Source: Chthonomonas calidirosea
Lineage (GTDB): Bacteria > Armatimonadota > Chthonomonadetes > Chthonomonadales > CAJBBX01
NCBI GenBank assembly: GCA_020722705.1
Contig: DYKI01000011.1
Location: 1-64,000, forward strand
DNA length: 64,000 nucleotides
Direction of reading: 5' to 3'
Shown one piece after another: positions 27,535 through 36,251 of this stretch. The position numbers were made by a program, and so were the translations under genes. The notes beneath the pieces are model-generated. The model made no database searches and had not been told where the DNA came from. It was given only the letters and a program-made list of their open reading frames with translations. The stretch's first letter is position 1; the number at the start of each line of letters is the position of its first letter.

Positions 27535-27590
27535 GCTCTCAGCTCTCGGCTCTCAGCTCTCAGCCCTCAGCTCTCGGCTCTCAGCTCTCA
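27535..27590. repeat. Tandem heptamer repeat GCTCTC(A/G), eight units
   Basis: Eight consecutive 7-base units (GCTCTCA or GCTCTCG, one GCCCTCA) fill the whole gap between the propeller gene and aspS. The last unit supplies the aspS stop codon (27588-27590). Repeat number changes would not shift the reading frame of either gene but would alter the spacing between two converging transcripts. Confidence 0.95.
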
Positions 27591-29393
27591 GCTCGATACG
27601 ACGCGCAAGCCTAGCTCACGCAACTGCGCCTCGTCCACCGTTGACGGGGCTCCCATCAAGGGGTCGGTGCCGCCGCCGATCTTGGGGAATGCCATGACCT
27701 CGCGGATGTTCTCGGTGTCGGTCATCAGCATGATCAGCCGGTCTATCCCGGGGGCAACCCCGCCGTGCGGTGGCGCGCCATACGCGAACGCATCCAGCAT
27801 GTGACCGAAGCGCTCGCGCTGAACTTCCTCCGACAGCCCAAGTAGAGCAAACACTTTGGCCTGAATGTCCGCTCGGCAGATTCGGATGGAGCCCGATCCC
27901 CACTCGACGCCGTTGCAGACGATGTCATAGCATTGCGCACGGACTCTAGCGGGATCGGTGTCGAGGTAGGGGAGGTCATCCTCGTGCGGCATCGTGAACG
28001 GGTGGTGTTCGGCATCCCAGCGGTTTTCTTCGGCATTCCACTGGACGAGGGGGAAGTCGGTGATCCAGCAGAAATGCAGCACATCCGATGGGGCGAGATT
28101 GAGCCGACGCGCTATCTCCTGCCTGAGTCGTCCGAGAACCGTCGCGGCGACGTCGGCGGCGTCTGCAACGATCAGCAGCAGGTCGCCGGCCTCAGCCTTT
28201 GCCGCACTGAGGATGCGTTCGCGCTCCGTTTCCGAGATGAACTTGGCTATCGGGCCGCGCAGCGTCAAGCCGTGGCCCGAGCCGTCGCTGTCCTCGATGG
28301 CGAGGTGAGCCAGTCCTCTAGCGCCCCATTCCTTTGCCAGGCGCGCCAGATCGTCGGTTTCACGGCGTGATAGGCGCGAGCCGCCCGGATAGCGAACGCA
28401 TCGAATGACGCCGCCCGAAGCCAGCACGTCGCTGAACACTCCGAAGCTCGTCCCACGCATGGCCTCCGATATGTCGGCGATCTCGAGGCCGTATCGAAGG
28501 TCAGGCTTGTCCGTCCCGTAGCGAAGCATGGCGTCGTCGTACGTCAACCGCGCGAACGGGACCGAGCCGAGGCGCTTGTTGGAGCACTCTCTCAGTACTG
28601 CGATCGTCATGTCCTCGGTCAGTTGGAGGACATCCTCCTGGGTGACGAACGACATTTCCAAGTCCAGTTGAGTGAACTCCGGCTGGCGATCCGCCCGTTG
28701 GGCCTCGTCACGGAAACATCGTGCGATCTGGTAATAGCGCTCCACGCCTGCGACCATGAGGAGCTGCTTGTACTGCTGAGGCGACTGGGGGAGGGCATAG
28801 AACAGCCCAGGCGAGAGCCTGTATGGAACCAGATAGTCCCGGGCGCCTTCGGGTGTCGAGCGGGTGAAGATCGGCGTCTCGACCTCGATGAAGCCGCGGC
28901 TGTCGAGGAACCGACGCATGGAAGCAACGACCCGATGCCGCAGCCGCAGTATCTCCTGCATGCGGGGACGCCGCAGGTCGAGGTACCGGTAGCGAAGGCG
29001 AAGCTCTTCATTCACGAGCGACATCTGCGACTCGTCGTTCAGTTGGAATGGCAAGGGCTGGCGGCAAGGGTTGAGTATGCGTACCTCCGACACATGGATC
29101 TCGATCTCGCCCGTGCCGAGCTTGGGATTTGCCATGCCGGGCGCACGCATCTGAACTTCGCCCGTCACGGACAGGACGAACTCGGACTTGACGGCGGCCA
29201 GAGCTTCCAGTACGTCGGGCGAGGATGCCGCATCGGCACGGAGCTGTACGATCCCCGTCCTGTCACGCAGGTCCACGAAAACAAGGTCGCCGTGGCTCCG
29301 CACCGAGTGCACCCAGCCGTTCAACGTGACCTGCCGGCCCGCGTCTTCGGCTCGGAGCTCTCCGCATGATCTCGTTCGTTGCCAGTGTGCCAA
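27588..29393 (-). CDS. aspS: Aspartyl-tRNA synthetase
   Basis: A 601-residue class IIb synthetase of the bacterial type. The order is an N-terminal OB-fold anticodon-binding domain (CGELRAEDAGRQVTLNGWV), motif 2 around YQIARCFRDEAQRADRQPEFTQLDLEMSF, a GAD insertion (about 290-420), and motif 3 GGVAPGIDRLIMLM. It attaches Asp to tRNA-Asp, and possibly also to tRNA-Asn if it is the non-discriminating form, which cannot be told here. It follows hisS by two bases, and its stop lies in the heptamer repeat. Confidence 0.96.
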   Translation of the reverse strand: MAHWQRTRSCGELRAEDAGRQVTLNGWVHSVRSHGDLVFVDLRDRTGIVQLRADAASSPDVLEALAAVKSEFVLSVTGEVQMRAPGMANPKLGTGEIEIHVSEVRILNPCRQPLPFQLNDESQMSLVNEELRLRYRYLDLRRPRMQEILRLRHRVVASMRRFLDSRGFIEVETPIFTRSTPEGARDYLVPYRLSPGLFYALPQSPQQYKQLLMVAGVERYYQIARCFRDEAQRADRQPEFTQLDLEMSFVTQEDVLQLTEDMTIAVLRECSNKRLGSVPFARLTYDDAMLRYGTDKPDLRYGLEIADISEAMRGTSFGVFSDVLASGGVIRCVRYPGGSRLSRRETDDLARLAKEWGARGLAHLAIEDSDGSGHGLTLRGPIAKFISETERERILSAAKAEAGDLLLIVADAADVAATVLGRLRQEIARRLNLAPSDVLHFCWITDFPLVQWNAEENRWDAEHHPFTMPHEDDLPYLDTDPARVRAQCYDIVCNGVEWGSGSIRICRADIQAKVFALLGLSEEVQRERFGHMLDAFAYGAPPHGGVAPGIDRLIMLMTDTENIREVMAFPKIGGGTDPLMGAPSTVDEAQLRELGLRVVSS

Positions 29394-29395
29394 TG

Positions 29396-30715
29396 CTATC
29401 CGCCTCCATCTCTCCTCTGACCCGAAATCGCGCCGCGCTGCTGCATTACTTCGGCGACGCGGTCGAGGGGGACCTCATCCTGAGTTCCATCGTCCATGTT
29501 CTTCAGTGTAGCGACGCCTCGATCCATTTCGTCGTCGCCCACGATGACGACCTGACGCGCCCCGATCTTGCCGGCAGCGCGCATCTGCGCCTTCAGGCTC
29601 CGCCCCAGGTAGTCCATGTCTGATGCCACGCCGTTCGACCGCAAGTCGCGCAATGCCCGGACCGCCCACTCCCGTGCATGCTGTCCCAGCGCGGCCAGAA
29701 ACACGTCAGGCGTCTCGCTGTCAATGCCGGGGACTCGGCCCAGTTCTTCGAGTACCATCAGGCATCGTTCGGTACCGATCCCAAACCCAATGCCCGGCGT
29801 GGGCCGTCCTCCGCACGACTCGACAAGGCCGTCATATCGTCCGCCTCCGCCGATGACGTTCTGCGCTCCGAGTTGGGGGCTGACGACCTCGAAGGCGGTC
29901 TTGGTGTAGTAGTCAAATCCGCGAACCAGGTTCGCATCCAGCGTAAACCGGATATTGAGACGGGCAAGGTGGCCCTGCAGCGCCTCGAAGTGATCAGCAC
30001 AGTCAGAGCAGAGGAAATCGGAGAGCCTGGGGCAATCCTCGAGCGCAGCCTTGTCCTTAGGGTCTTTGCTGTCGAGCATGCGCAGCGGGTTCTGCTCGAA
30101 CCGGCGGCGGTTGTCGGCGCTCATCTGAGCCAGCCTCGGCTCGGCAAAGGCAAGGAGCGCCTTCCGATGCTCGGGCCGGCAGATGGGGCATCCAACGGAG
30201 TTCAAGCGCAACTCCGCGTCGGTGATGCCGATTCGTCGGTAGAACTCGATCGCCAGCCCGATCACCTCAGCATCCACCGCCGGATCGCTCGCGCCGATCA
30301 CCTCCGCCCCGGTCTGTTGGTGCTCTCTGTAGCGCCCTCGTTGCCCGTGCTCGTACCGGTATATCGTCGCAATGTAGTAGAGCTTCAGGACGGTGCCGTC
30401 GCCGAGCAGCCCATTCTCGATGGCGGCCCTCACGACAGGCGCTGTGCCCTCGGGCCTGAGCGTCATGCTTCGCCCACCGCGATCGGTGAAGGTGAACATC
30501 TCCTTGCTGACAATGTCCGTCCCGTCACCGATACTGCGCGTGAACAGCTCGGTGGCCTCCATGACAGGCGTGCGTATCTCGCGGTACCCGTAGAGCCTGC
30601 ACGTTTCGCGAAAGATCCGTTCAATCGCCTGCCACCTGGCCGCATGGAGCCATGGCTCCTTCTCGGGTGGGAAGGGCAGAACATCGTGCATATATGGGGG
30701 AGCCGCGTACTTCAT
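29396..30715 (-). CDS. hisS: Histidyl-tRNA synthetase
   Basis: A 439-residue class II synthetase. It begins MKYAAPPYMHDVLPFPPEKEPW, contains motif 2 around TLRPEGTAPVVRA and YRYEHGQRGRYREHQQTGAEVIG, and the His-specific GGGGRYDGLVESCGG; a C-terminal anticodon-binding domain covers the last 95 residues. It is first in a hisS-aspS operon, an order common in many bacteria. The 5' leader is about 125 nt with a hairpin, but no T-box is visible on this strand. Confidence 0.96.
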   Translation of the reverse strand: MKYAAPPYMHDVLPFPPEKEPWLHAARWQAIERIFRETCRLYGYREIRTPVMEATELFTRSIGDGTDIVSKEMFTFTDRGGRSMTLRPEGTAPVVRAAIENGLLGDGTVLKLYYIATIYRYEHGQRGRYREHQQTGAEVIGASDPAVDAEVIGLAIEFYRRIGITDAELRLNSVGCPICRPEHRKALLAFAEPRLAQMSADNRRRFEQNPLRMLDSKDPKDKAALEDCPRLSDFLCSDCADHFEALQGHLARLNIRFTLDANLVRGFDYYTKTAFEVVSPQLGAQNVIGGGGRYDGLVESCGGRPTPGIGFGIGTERCLMVLEELGRVPGIDSETPDVFLAALGQHAREWAVRALRDLRSNGVASDMDYLGRSLKAQMRAAGKIGARQVVIVGDDEMDRGVATLKNMDDGTQDEVPLDRVAEVMQQRGAISGQRRDGGG

Positions 30716-30820
30716 TGGAGTTAACCTGCCGAGGAGCCCAGGCGCAGGAGCGCGAGTGACTCGGGTGGTGCCGAATGAGCGTCCGACCTTCGGCCCAGAG
30801 ATTCAACACAACGGCGACAC

Positions 30821-30835
30821 CGGGTTCACAACCCG
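30821..30835 (-). other. Small hairpin in the hisS leader
   Basis: CGGGTT, three bases, AACCCG: a 6-bp stem in the predicted 5' untranslated region of hisS-aspS (about 30842 to 30716, minus strand). Its role is unknown. The rest of the leader does not match a T-box by eye. Confidence 0.35.
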
Positions 30836-30848
30836 CAGTCGTGCGAGC

Positions 30849-30878
30849 ATTGTACCGATATCCGGTCCCCGGTGTCGA
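30849..30878 (-). promoter_or_regulatory. Promoter of hisS-aspS
   Basis: On the minus strand, TCGACA (30878-30873), an 18-base spacer and TACAAT (30854-30849). The expected start point leaves a leader of about 125 nt before the hisS ATG. Confidence 0.6.
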
Positions 30879-30972
30879 GTGAGCGTCCGTTCGGGTATCG
30901 TCATTCATGGTCAGGCGGTGGGATTCTGTGGCCTGCCTGTTGTGTTTCGCATGAGGTGCGGGAGGTTGGCGC

Positions 30973-32166
30973 ATGGGAGCTTTGACGTTCGGTCGGCGCG
31001 AGGCGTTGGCAGGCTCGATCGCAGCGGTGGCCCAGCCGCTGCTGGGCCAGACGCCTGAGACCAAGATTCGTCTGGGTCTCATCGGGTGCGGTCAGCGCGG
31101 GTCATGGATCGGCGGTCTGTTTAGGCGGCATGGCGGCTTCGAGATTCATGCGGTCGGCGACTACTTCGAGTCGGTGGCGAACGAGTGTGGAGCCGCCCTC
31201 GGAGTACCTGAGGCGCGTCGGTACTCGGGGCTGGACGCCTACAGGCGGGTCATCGCGTCGGGCGTCGAAGCCGTCGCACTCGAGACGCCGCCCTACGTCT
31301 TCCCGCTGCACGCCGAGGCTGCGGTCTCCGCCGGGCTGCATGTCTTCATGGCGAAGCCGGTTGCTGTTGACGTGCCCGGATGTCGGCGCGTTGAAGCTGC
31401 GGCTGCACGTGCATCCGAGCGGCAACGTGTGTTCCTCGTTGACTATCAGATGCCGACCGATCCGTCGAACCAGAAGGTTGTGCAGTATATCCGAGCAGGG
31501 GCGATCGGCAAGATCGCAGCAGTGCATACGTACTACCTGGCCGGTTCATGGTCGGATCCACCCAAGACCAGAACCATCGAGGACCGATTGCGCGGACTGG
31601 TCTGGGTCAACGACACCGCGATCGGCGGGGGATACCACGGCAATGCGTGTATCCACGCCGTTGATGCAGCCATGTGGGCCATGGGGCGGGCGCCGGCAGC
31701 GGCGCTGGGGGTTTCGCGCATTGGCAGGCCCAATCCGCACGGCGACAGCCATGATGTCATATCGCTAACGTATGAGTTCGACGACGGGATGGTGATGTGC
31801 CATCGCGCCAAGCACCTTCCGGACAACTACTCGACTGCGGATTTCTGCGGCTGCTACATTCACGGAGATGCGGGCTATGGATGGATCAGCTACAGCGCTC
31901 GCGCCCAACTTGTCTCCGGTGAGGAAGCGTTCAAGGGCGACGTCGTGAACCTGTACGAGGCCGGCGCTTCGCGCAACATAGCGGCTTTCCATGAAGCGAT
32001 CATGAAACGCGACCACTCGAATCCAACGGTCCGAAGGGCCATTGACAGCGCTCTGGTCACCATCATGGGGCGAGAGGCAGCGCTGCGGAAGACACGACTG
32101 ACGATGGCGACAGTTCTCCGGGAGAACAAGTCGCAGCGGGTCAGCCTGGCCGGGCTCCGACGATAG
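30973..32166 (+). CDS. Gfo/Idh/MocA-family oxidoreductase, probably exported
   Basis: A 397-residue protein. A twin-arginine-like start (FGRREALAGSIAAVAQPLLGQT) precedes the dinucleotide-binding motif LGLIGCGQRGSW. The usual EKP of the family is AKP here (MAKPVAVDVPGC): the Lys is kept and the Glu is lost, as in a subgroup of exported members. The C-terminal alpha/beta domain holds GGGYHGNACIHAVDAAMWAMG with a candidate catalytic His. Substrates are probably sugars or glycosides. An MFS transporter gene follows closely and may handle the product. Confidence 0.82.
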   Translation: MGALTFGRREALAGSIAAVAQPLLGQTPETKIRLGLIGCGQRGSWIGGLFRRHGGFEIHAVGDYFESVANECGAALGVPEARRYSGLDAYRRVIASGVEAVALETPPYVFPLHAEAAVSAGLHVFMAKPVAVDVPGCRRVEAAAARASERQRVFLVDYQMPTDPSNQKVVQYIRAGAIGKIAAVHTYYLAGSWSDPPKTRTIEDRLRGLVWVNDTAIGGGYHGNACIHAVDAAMWAMGRAPAAALGVSRIGRPNPHGDSHDVISLTYEFDDGMVMCHRAKHLPDNYSTADFCGCYIHGDAGYGWISYSARAQLVSGEEAFKGDVVNLYEAGASRNIAAFHEAIMKRDHSNPTVRRAIDSALVTIMGREAALRKTRLTMATVLRENKSQRVSLAGLRR

Positions 32167-32249
32167 ACCCGCGCGGCCCGAGACCGGCAGACGATGGCGC
32201 CGCCGAGCTCCGCGTAAGCTCGGCCCGACGGCTGGCGCTGGCGGCGTGC

Positions 32250-33434
32250 ATGTTCCTCATCACCGCGTCATTCGGCTTCCTTCAGCCGTTTGTGCCGCTC
32301 TATTGGGAGGCCTCCGGGCTGAGTCGAGCGCAGATCGGCATCGTCGGAGGCATCGGCAGCGGCGCAGCGCTGCTGGTTCAGCCGCTCATGGGCCGTCTCT
32401 CCGATCATCTGGACTCACGGCGGCTGCTGATGGCGCTTGCGGCGATTACGGCTGCAGGAGCGTACTTCTCGTTTCAATGGGTAGCGAACGCAGCAGCCTT
32501 CGCGGTGTTGACAGCCGTCGGCGTCAACGGCACGATCTACCTCAATGCGGCGGCAGGTGTGGTGTGCGGTCGGCTCGGCGGCAGATTACGCGGCGGAGCC
32601 ACCTACGCGGCGTATCGCGTGTGGGGATCGGTAGGCTACATCGTTGTGGCACTGCTCGCCGGATGGCTGATCAACAATGGCGCCAAGGCCGGAGAGGCCA
32701 TGACGCGGCAAACGTTGATGGATGTATTCCGCTGGGGACCGCTCATCTTCGTTGCGGTTGCCGGGCTGGCGTTGATCATCCCTGACCCGCGCGCCCCCGA
32801 GTGTCCTGTGCTCGCCGGTGGCGGAACATGTGATTCCACAGACGGGCCGAGGCGCAATGGCGCGTTGCTCAAGCCCTTTCTTGTCTGTTTCTTCCTGTAT
32901 CAGTTTGCTCTGTACGGCGCATCCGCGTACCTTAGCCTCTACATGAAGGCGCTGGGCGCGTCGCCCCTCTGGATCACGGCAACGTTCGCATCGGGTGTGG
33001 TGTGCGAAGTACTGGTCATGTCCCGTATCGGAAGGCTTTCGGACTTGCATGGCCGCAAGCCGGTGCTCGCCGTTGCATTCGTGCTGATGCCGATCCGGCT
33101 CCTCTGCTACATCCCTGCGACCGGTCCGCTATGGGTGCTGTTCGTCCAGCTTCTTCACGGGCTAAACTTCGGCATTATGGGTGCCATTGCCGTCGCCTAT
33201 GTGAATGACGTTGCAGACGATCGCACGCGAGGTGCGGCTCAGGCTGCACTTGCCTCTGCGGGCGGTCTGGCCGTGGCGATCGGCCCAGCGGTATGCGGAC
33301 TGATCGCTCAGCGATACGGCCTCGGCTGGATGTTCGCGGCGATGTCCCTTGTCGGTTGGATCGGAGCGATTCTGTTCATCTTCGGTGTGCGCGAGCCCTG
33401 GCGTCCCGGTGCCGCTCAGACGTCTCGGGCCTGA
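32250..33434 (+). CDS. Major facilitator superfamily transporter
   Basis: A 394-residue polytopic protein with about 12 spans. The loop 2-3 signature is GRLSDHLDSRRLLM and a second-half counterpart is RIGRLSDLHGRKPVL. The start is uncertain. ATG 32250 falls within the first span (LALAACMFLITASFG), and the frame stays open upstream to the end of the oxidoreductase gene without an ATG, GTG or TTG, so a rare start codon is possible. Placement after a Gfo/Idh gene suggests uptake of a sugar derivative; the substrate is unknown. Confidence 0.85.
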   Translation: MFLITASFGFLQPFVPLYWEASGLSRAQIGIVGGIGSGAALLVQPLMGRLSDHLDSRRLLMALAAITAAGAYFSFQWVANAAAFAVLTAVGVNGTIYLNAAAGVVCGRLGGRLRGGATYAAYRVWGSVGYIVVALLAGWLINNGAKAGEAMTRQTLMDVFRWGPLIFVAVAGLALIIPDPRAPECPVLAGGGTCDSTDGPRRNGALLKPFLVCFFLYQFALYGASAYLSLYMKALGASPLWITATFASGVVCEVLVMSRIGRLSDLHGRKPVLAVAFVLMPIRLLCYIPATGPLWVLFVQLLHGLNFGIMGAIAVAYVNDVADDRTRGAAQAALASAGGLAVAIGPAVCGLIAQRYGLGWMFAAMSLVGWIGAILFIFGVREPWRPGAAQTSRA

Positions 33435-33461
33435 CGGCTTGTGCTATACTGGCAGCCTGCC

Positions 33462-35321
33462 ATGCCGAACACGAACCCATCAAGGCTCTTCACCGACTGT
33501 CGCCTTGAGCAGGTGCTGCCGCATGTGCTGAAGCCCGGAAGGTATATCGGCGGGGAGTACAACGCAATCAGCAAGGACCCCTCAACCGTTGACGTGAGGG
33601 TTGCGCTTGCCTTCCCGGATGTCTACGAGATAGGCATGAGCAACCTTGCGCTCGGCATCCTCTACGAGGTTCTCAACCGACGTCCGGATGTATACGCAGA
33701 GCGTGTATATACTCCCTGGCCCGATGCCGCCAAGGCCTTCAAAGATGCCGGCATTCCGCTGTTCAGTCTCGAAACTCGGACGCCGCTGCGCGATTTCGAC
33801 ATCATCGGCTTCACCCTGGGATTCGAGCTGTGCTACACCAATGTGCTGAACATGCTGGCTCAGGCCGGCCTTCCGTACCGCGCGGAGGATCGCGACGCAA
33901 GACATCCTCTCGTCATCGCGGGTGGTCACTGCAGCGTCAATCCCGAGCCCATGGCTCCGTTCATTGATGCGTTTGTCATCGGGGATGGCGAAGAAGCGGT
34001 TGGCGAGGTTGTTGACGTCTATCGCAAGCATAGAGCGGGTCCGAGGCGTGATCTGCTTGCCGCTCTGGCACAGGTGCCGGGCGTGTACGTGCCTGTGCTG
34101 TACCGTGTCGCCCACGATGGGCAGTTGGAGCCTCTCGACACGGCTGCGCCGCGCAGAGTCGTGCGGCGCGTCATCTCGGACATAGGGTCGCTCCCGTACC
34201 CTGTCGCGCCTATCGTGCCTTCGGTTGAAGCAGTCCACGACCGGATATCCATCGAGGTGCTGCGGGGATGCACGCGCGGGTGTCGGTTCTGTCAGGCGGG
34301 CATGATCACTCGACCTGTACGTGAGCGCAGCGCCGCTGACATCATGAGGCTTGCGGACGAACTCGTACGCAGCACCGGACATGAGGAGATCAGCCTTGTA
34401 TCGCTTTCCACCTCGGATCACACCGAAATCGAGGGGATCCTAACGGCGCTCACGGCCAAGTATCGGGAGAGGGGCATCGGCGTCGCACTCCCGTCGCTGC
34501 GAGCCGACCGCGACTGCGTGGAGCTTGCTCGCCAGATCAGCTCGGTTCGCAAGACCGGCCTGACATTCGCGCCGGAGGCAGGCACCCAGCGTTTGCGCGA
34601 CGTCATCAACAAGGGCGTCACCGAGGAGGACCTGTTCGGCGCGGCTGAGGCCGCATTCTCGTCCGGGTGGCGGCGCATCAAGCTCTACTTCATGATCGGA
34701 CTGCCGACGGAGACCGACGATGACGTCATCGCCATCGGCGATCTCGCCGAGCGGGTGGTGAAGCTTGGACGCAAACTGGGCTATCCAGGAGTGTCGGTTA
34801 CCGCGAGCGTGGCCGGTTTCGTCCCGAAGCCGCACACTCCGTTCCAGTGGCGCGCTCAGGACACGCTCGCAGAACTGAGCCGCAAGCAGTCGCTGCTGAA
34901 GGCGAGTGTGCGGAACCGCGCGGTCCGGCTGAAGTTTCACGATGCGCGGATCACGCACGTCGAGGGTGTCCTTGCCCGTGGCGGGCGGGACGTAGCGCGG
35001 GCCATCGAGACTGTTGTGCGGTTCGGAGGAGGCTTCGACGCGTGGGACACACACTTCAGCTTCGATCGGTGGATGTCTGCATTTGGCCGCGCGGAAGTTG
35101 CGCCTGAGTTGGTGGCGAACCGGCAGCGGGGGTATGATGAACGACTGCCGTGGGACCACATTGACTGCGGTGTCAACAGGGGTTATCTTCGGGCGGAGGA
35201 CAAACGGGCGGAGGCCGGGATCCTGACGGAGGATTGCCGTGCCGGGCGATGCACATTCTGCCAGGCCTGTGATCGGTGGCTGACCGAGCGCAAGCCTACG
35301 GCGGTAACGGTCACAGAGTGA
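33462..35321 (+). CDS. TIGR03960-type B12-binding/radical SAM protein
   Basis: 619 residues from ATG 33462. An N-terminal cobalamin-binding-like domain (VALAFPDVYEIGMSNLALGILYEVLN, about residues 40-190) is followed by a radical SAM core with the cluster motif CTRGCRFCQAG and later FAPEAGTQRLRDVINKGVTEED. A C-terminal Cys cluster CRAGRCTFCQAC may bind a second iron-sulfur centre. Proteins of this group are widely encoded next to a DUF2344 gene and rne/rplU; none of those are here. The substrate is not known. A TATACT sits only 11 bases before the ATG. Confidence 0.85.
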   Translation: MPNTNPSRLFTDCRLEQVLPHVLKPGRYIGGEYNAISKDPSTVDVRVALAFPDVYEIGMSNLALGILYEVLNRRPDVYAERVYTPWPDAAKAFKDAGIPLFSLETRTPLRDFDIIGFTLGFELCYTNVLNMLAQAGLPYRAEDRDARHPLVIAGGHCSVNPEPMAPFIDAFVIGDGEEAVGEVVDVYRKHRAGPRRDLLAALAQVPGVYVPVLYRVAHDGQLEPLDTAAPRRVVRRVISDIGSLPYPVAPIVPSVEAVHDRISIEVLRGCTRGCRFCQAGMITRPVRERSAADIMRLADELVRSTGHEEISLVSLSTSDHTEIEGILTALTAKYRERGIGVALPSLRADRDCVELARQISSVRKTGLTFAPEAGTQRLRDVINKGVTEEDLFGAAEAAFSSGWRRIKLYFMIGLPTETDDDVIAIGDLAERVVKLGRKLGYPGVSVTASVAGFVPKPHTPFQWRAQDTLAELSRKQSLLKASVRNRAVRLKFHDARITHVEGVLARGGRDVARAIETVVRFGGGFDAWDTHFSFDRWMSAFGRAEVAPELVANRQRGYDERLPWDHIDCGVNRGYLRAEDKRAEAGILTEDCRAGRCTFCQACDRWLTERKPTAVTVTE

Positions 35322-35334
35322 GAGGAGAGCGCAT

Positions 35335-35670
35335 ATGGGCGCCTATGGCAACGTTCCGGACGAAGATGTCAAGATCATCGAGCGAGCCACCGGCATAGCC
35401 GGTTCGGTCGTGGCTTCAATACCTTCGGGCGCGCCGCATGGATGGGTTGCGACAGCGTATGAGTACGTCCTTGAGGCCATCATCCGCGACTGGGTCGAGC
35501 ACGGTACCGACGATCTCGACAGTGCCGATGCCGACGATCTCGCTGAACTGGTTCGGGCTTCCGCGGACATAGCCCTGACGCAGGAGCCTTCGTTGCAGGA
35601 CGTGACGTTCCGGACAGTCCTCAGAGGCTGGCTCGGTGACTGGGTTCGCAACTGGGGGCTGGACGAGTAA
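35335..35670 (+). CDS. Small acidic protein of unknown function
   Basis: A 111-residue protein starting at ATG 35335 after GAGAGGAGAG. It is acidic (DDLDSADADDLAELV) and mostly helical by composition, with no signal peptide, Cys or known motif. It begins 13 bases after the radical SAM gene and is probably in the same transcript. The next promoter (35683) starts a new unit. I do not recognise the family. Confidence 0.65.
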   Translation: MGAYGNVPDEDVKIIERATGIAGSVVASIPSGAPHGWVATAYEYVLEAIIRDWVEHGTDDLDSADADDLAELVRASADIALTQEPSLQDVTFRTVLRGWLGDWVRNWGLDE

Positions 35671-35682
35671 CTCATGTTGACC

Positions 35683-35712
35683 TTGACGCTGATTGCCTTG
35701 TCGTGTTAAAAT
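35683..35712 (+). promoter_or_regulatory. Promoter of the RiPP precursor-like gene
   Basis: TTGACG at 35683-35688, an 18-base spacer and TAAAAT at 35707-35712. The start point would be near 35718, giving a leader of about 135 nt before the peptide ATG at 35855. Confidence 0.7.
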
Positions 35713-35792
35713 GCACGTGTATCGCGCTCGGATGCGAACTATTCCGGGCGAGTTATCGTCCTAGAGTGAAGAGGGTCAGAACGCATAAGCCG

Positions 35793-35808
35793 CAGAGCAG
35801 TCGCTCTG
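35793..35808 (+). other. Hairpin in the leader of the peptide gene
   Basis: CAGAGC-AGTC-GCTCTG forms a 6-bp stem with a four-base loop in the 5' untranslated region, about 45 bases before the peptide start. It could stabilise the mRNA; no known riboswitch is recognised. Confidence 0.4.
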
Positions 35809-35854
35809 AGATGCCAGGCTGATGCAGCGCCTACAGAAAGGACAAACAGGATTC

Positions 35855-36016
35855 ATGGGAGATTTCGATACCACCAAGCGCGGACGCGCTGCGTACGCGA
35901 AGCCGTCTGCGATGTTCGTCGAGCTGAAGCCTGAAGAGCGACTGATGTCATGCAACAAGACGCCGTCGGATATCGCATGCGACGATCCTACCGGCTTGGG
36001 CTTCGACGCCAGCTAG
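35855..36016 (+). CDS. Candidate RiPP precursor peptide
   Basis: A 53-residue peptide from ATG 35855 (MGDFDTTKRGRAAY); an ATG at 35822 would add 11 residues and overlap the leader. Residues 8-24 hold a basic stretch and Y14-A-K-P17, resembling the YxxP motif by which RRE/PqqD-type proteins bind lasso and related leaders. The probable core, LMSCNKTPSDIACDDPTGLGFDAS, has Cys33, Cys42, several Asp/Thr/Ser and a C-terminal Ser53. It has its own promoter and a strong terminator, typical of a highly expressed precursor. Five maturation-type genes follow. The precursor role is inferred from context. Confidence 0.75.
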   Translation: MGDFDTTKRGRAAYAKPSAMFVELKPEERLMSCNKTPSDIACDDPTGLGFDAS

Positions 36017-36061
36017 TCTTTCTCGCGCCTGCTCGTCAATCCTAGTGAAGCGGAAGTCCGT

Positions 36062-36105
36062 CAGAGGCGGCCGACGTGCGTGTCTGCCGCCTCTGTTTTG
36101 TTTTG
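36062..36105 (+). terminator. Strong terminator between peptide gene and maturation genes
   Basis: CAGAGGCGGC at 36062-36071 pairs with GCCGCCTCTG at 36086-36095 and is followed by TTTTGTTTTG. This is the best intrinsic terminator in the window. Read-through would supply lower levels of the downstream enzymes, a common precursor-to-enzyme ratio control. Confidence 0.9.
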
Positions 36106-36251
36106 AAGCGGGCATTGGGGGTGGCGGAAACTGCGGCTCGCGTTGTGCGCTCCGCCGGAGTTTGGGGCGGGCCTCTCACCGTAGTAGACACTATCCCTAA
36201 CGATCGGCGCGACGGCTGCCCGTACGGTCGTGCGTCTGGAGGCATATACCA

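Noticed and set aside
30761-30773. GGGTGGTGCCG resembling a T-box antiterminator core near hisS
   Set aside because: It is on the plus strand, opposite to hisS, and no specifier stem or terminator pair is seen, so it is taken as chance.
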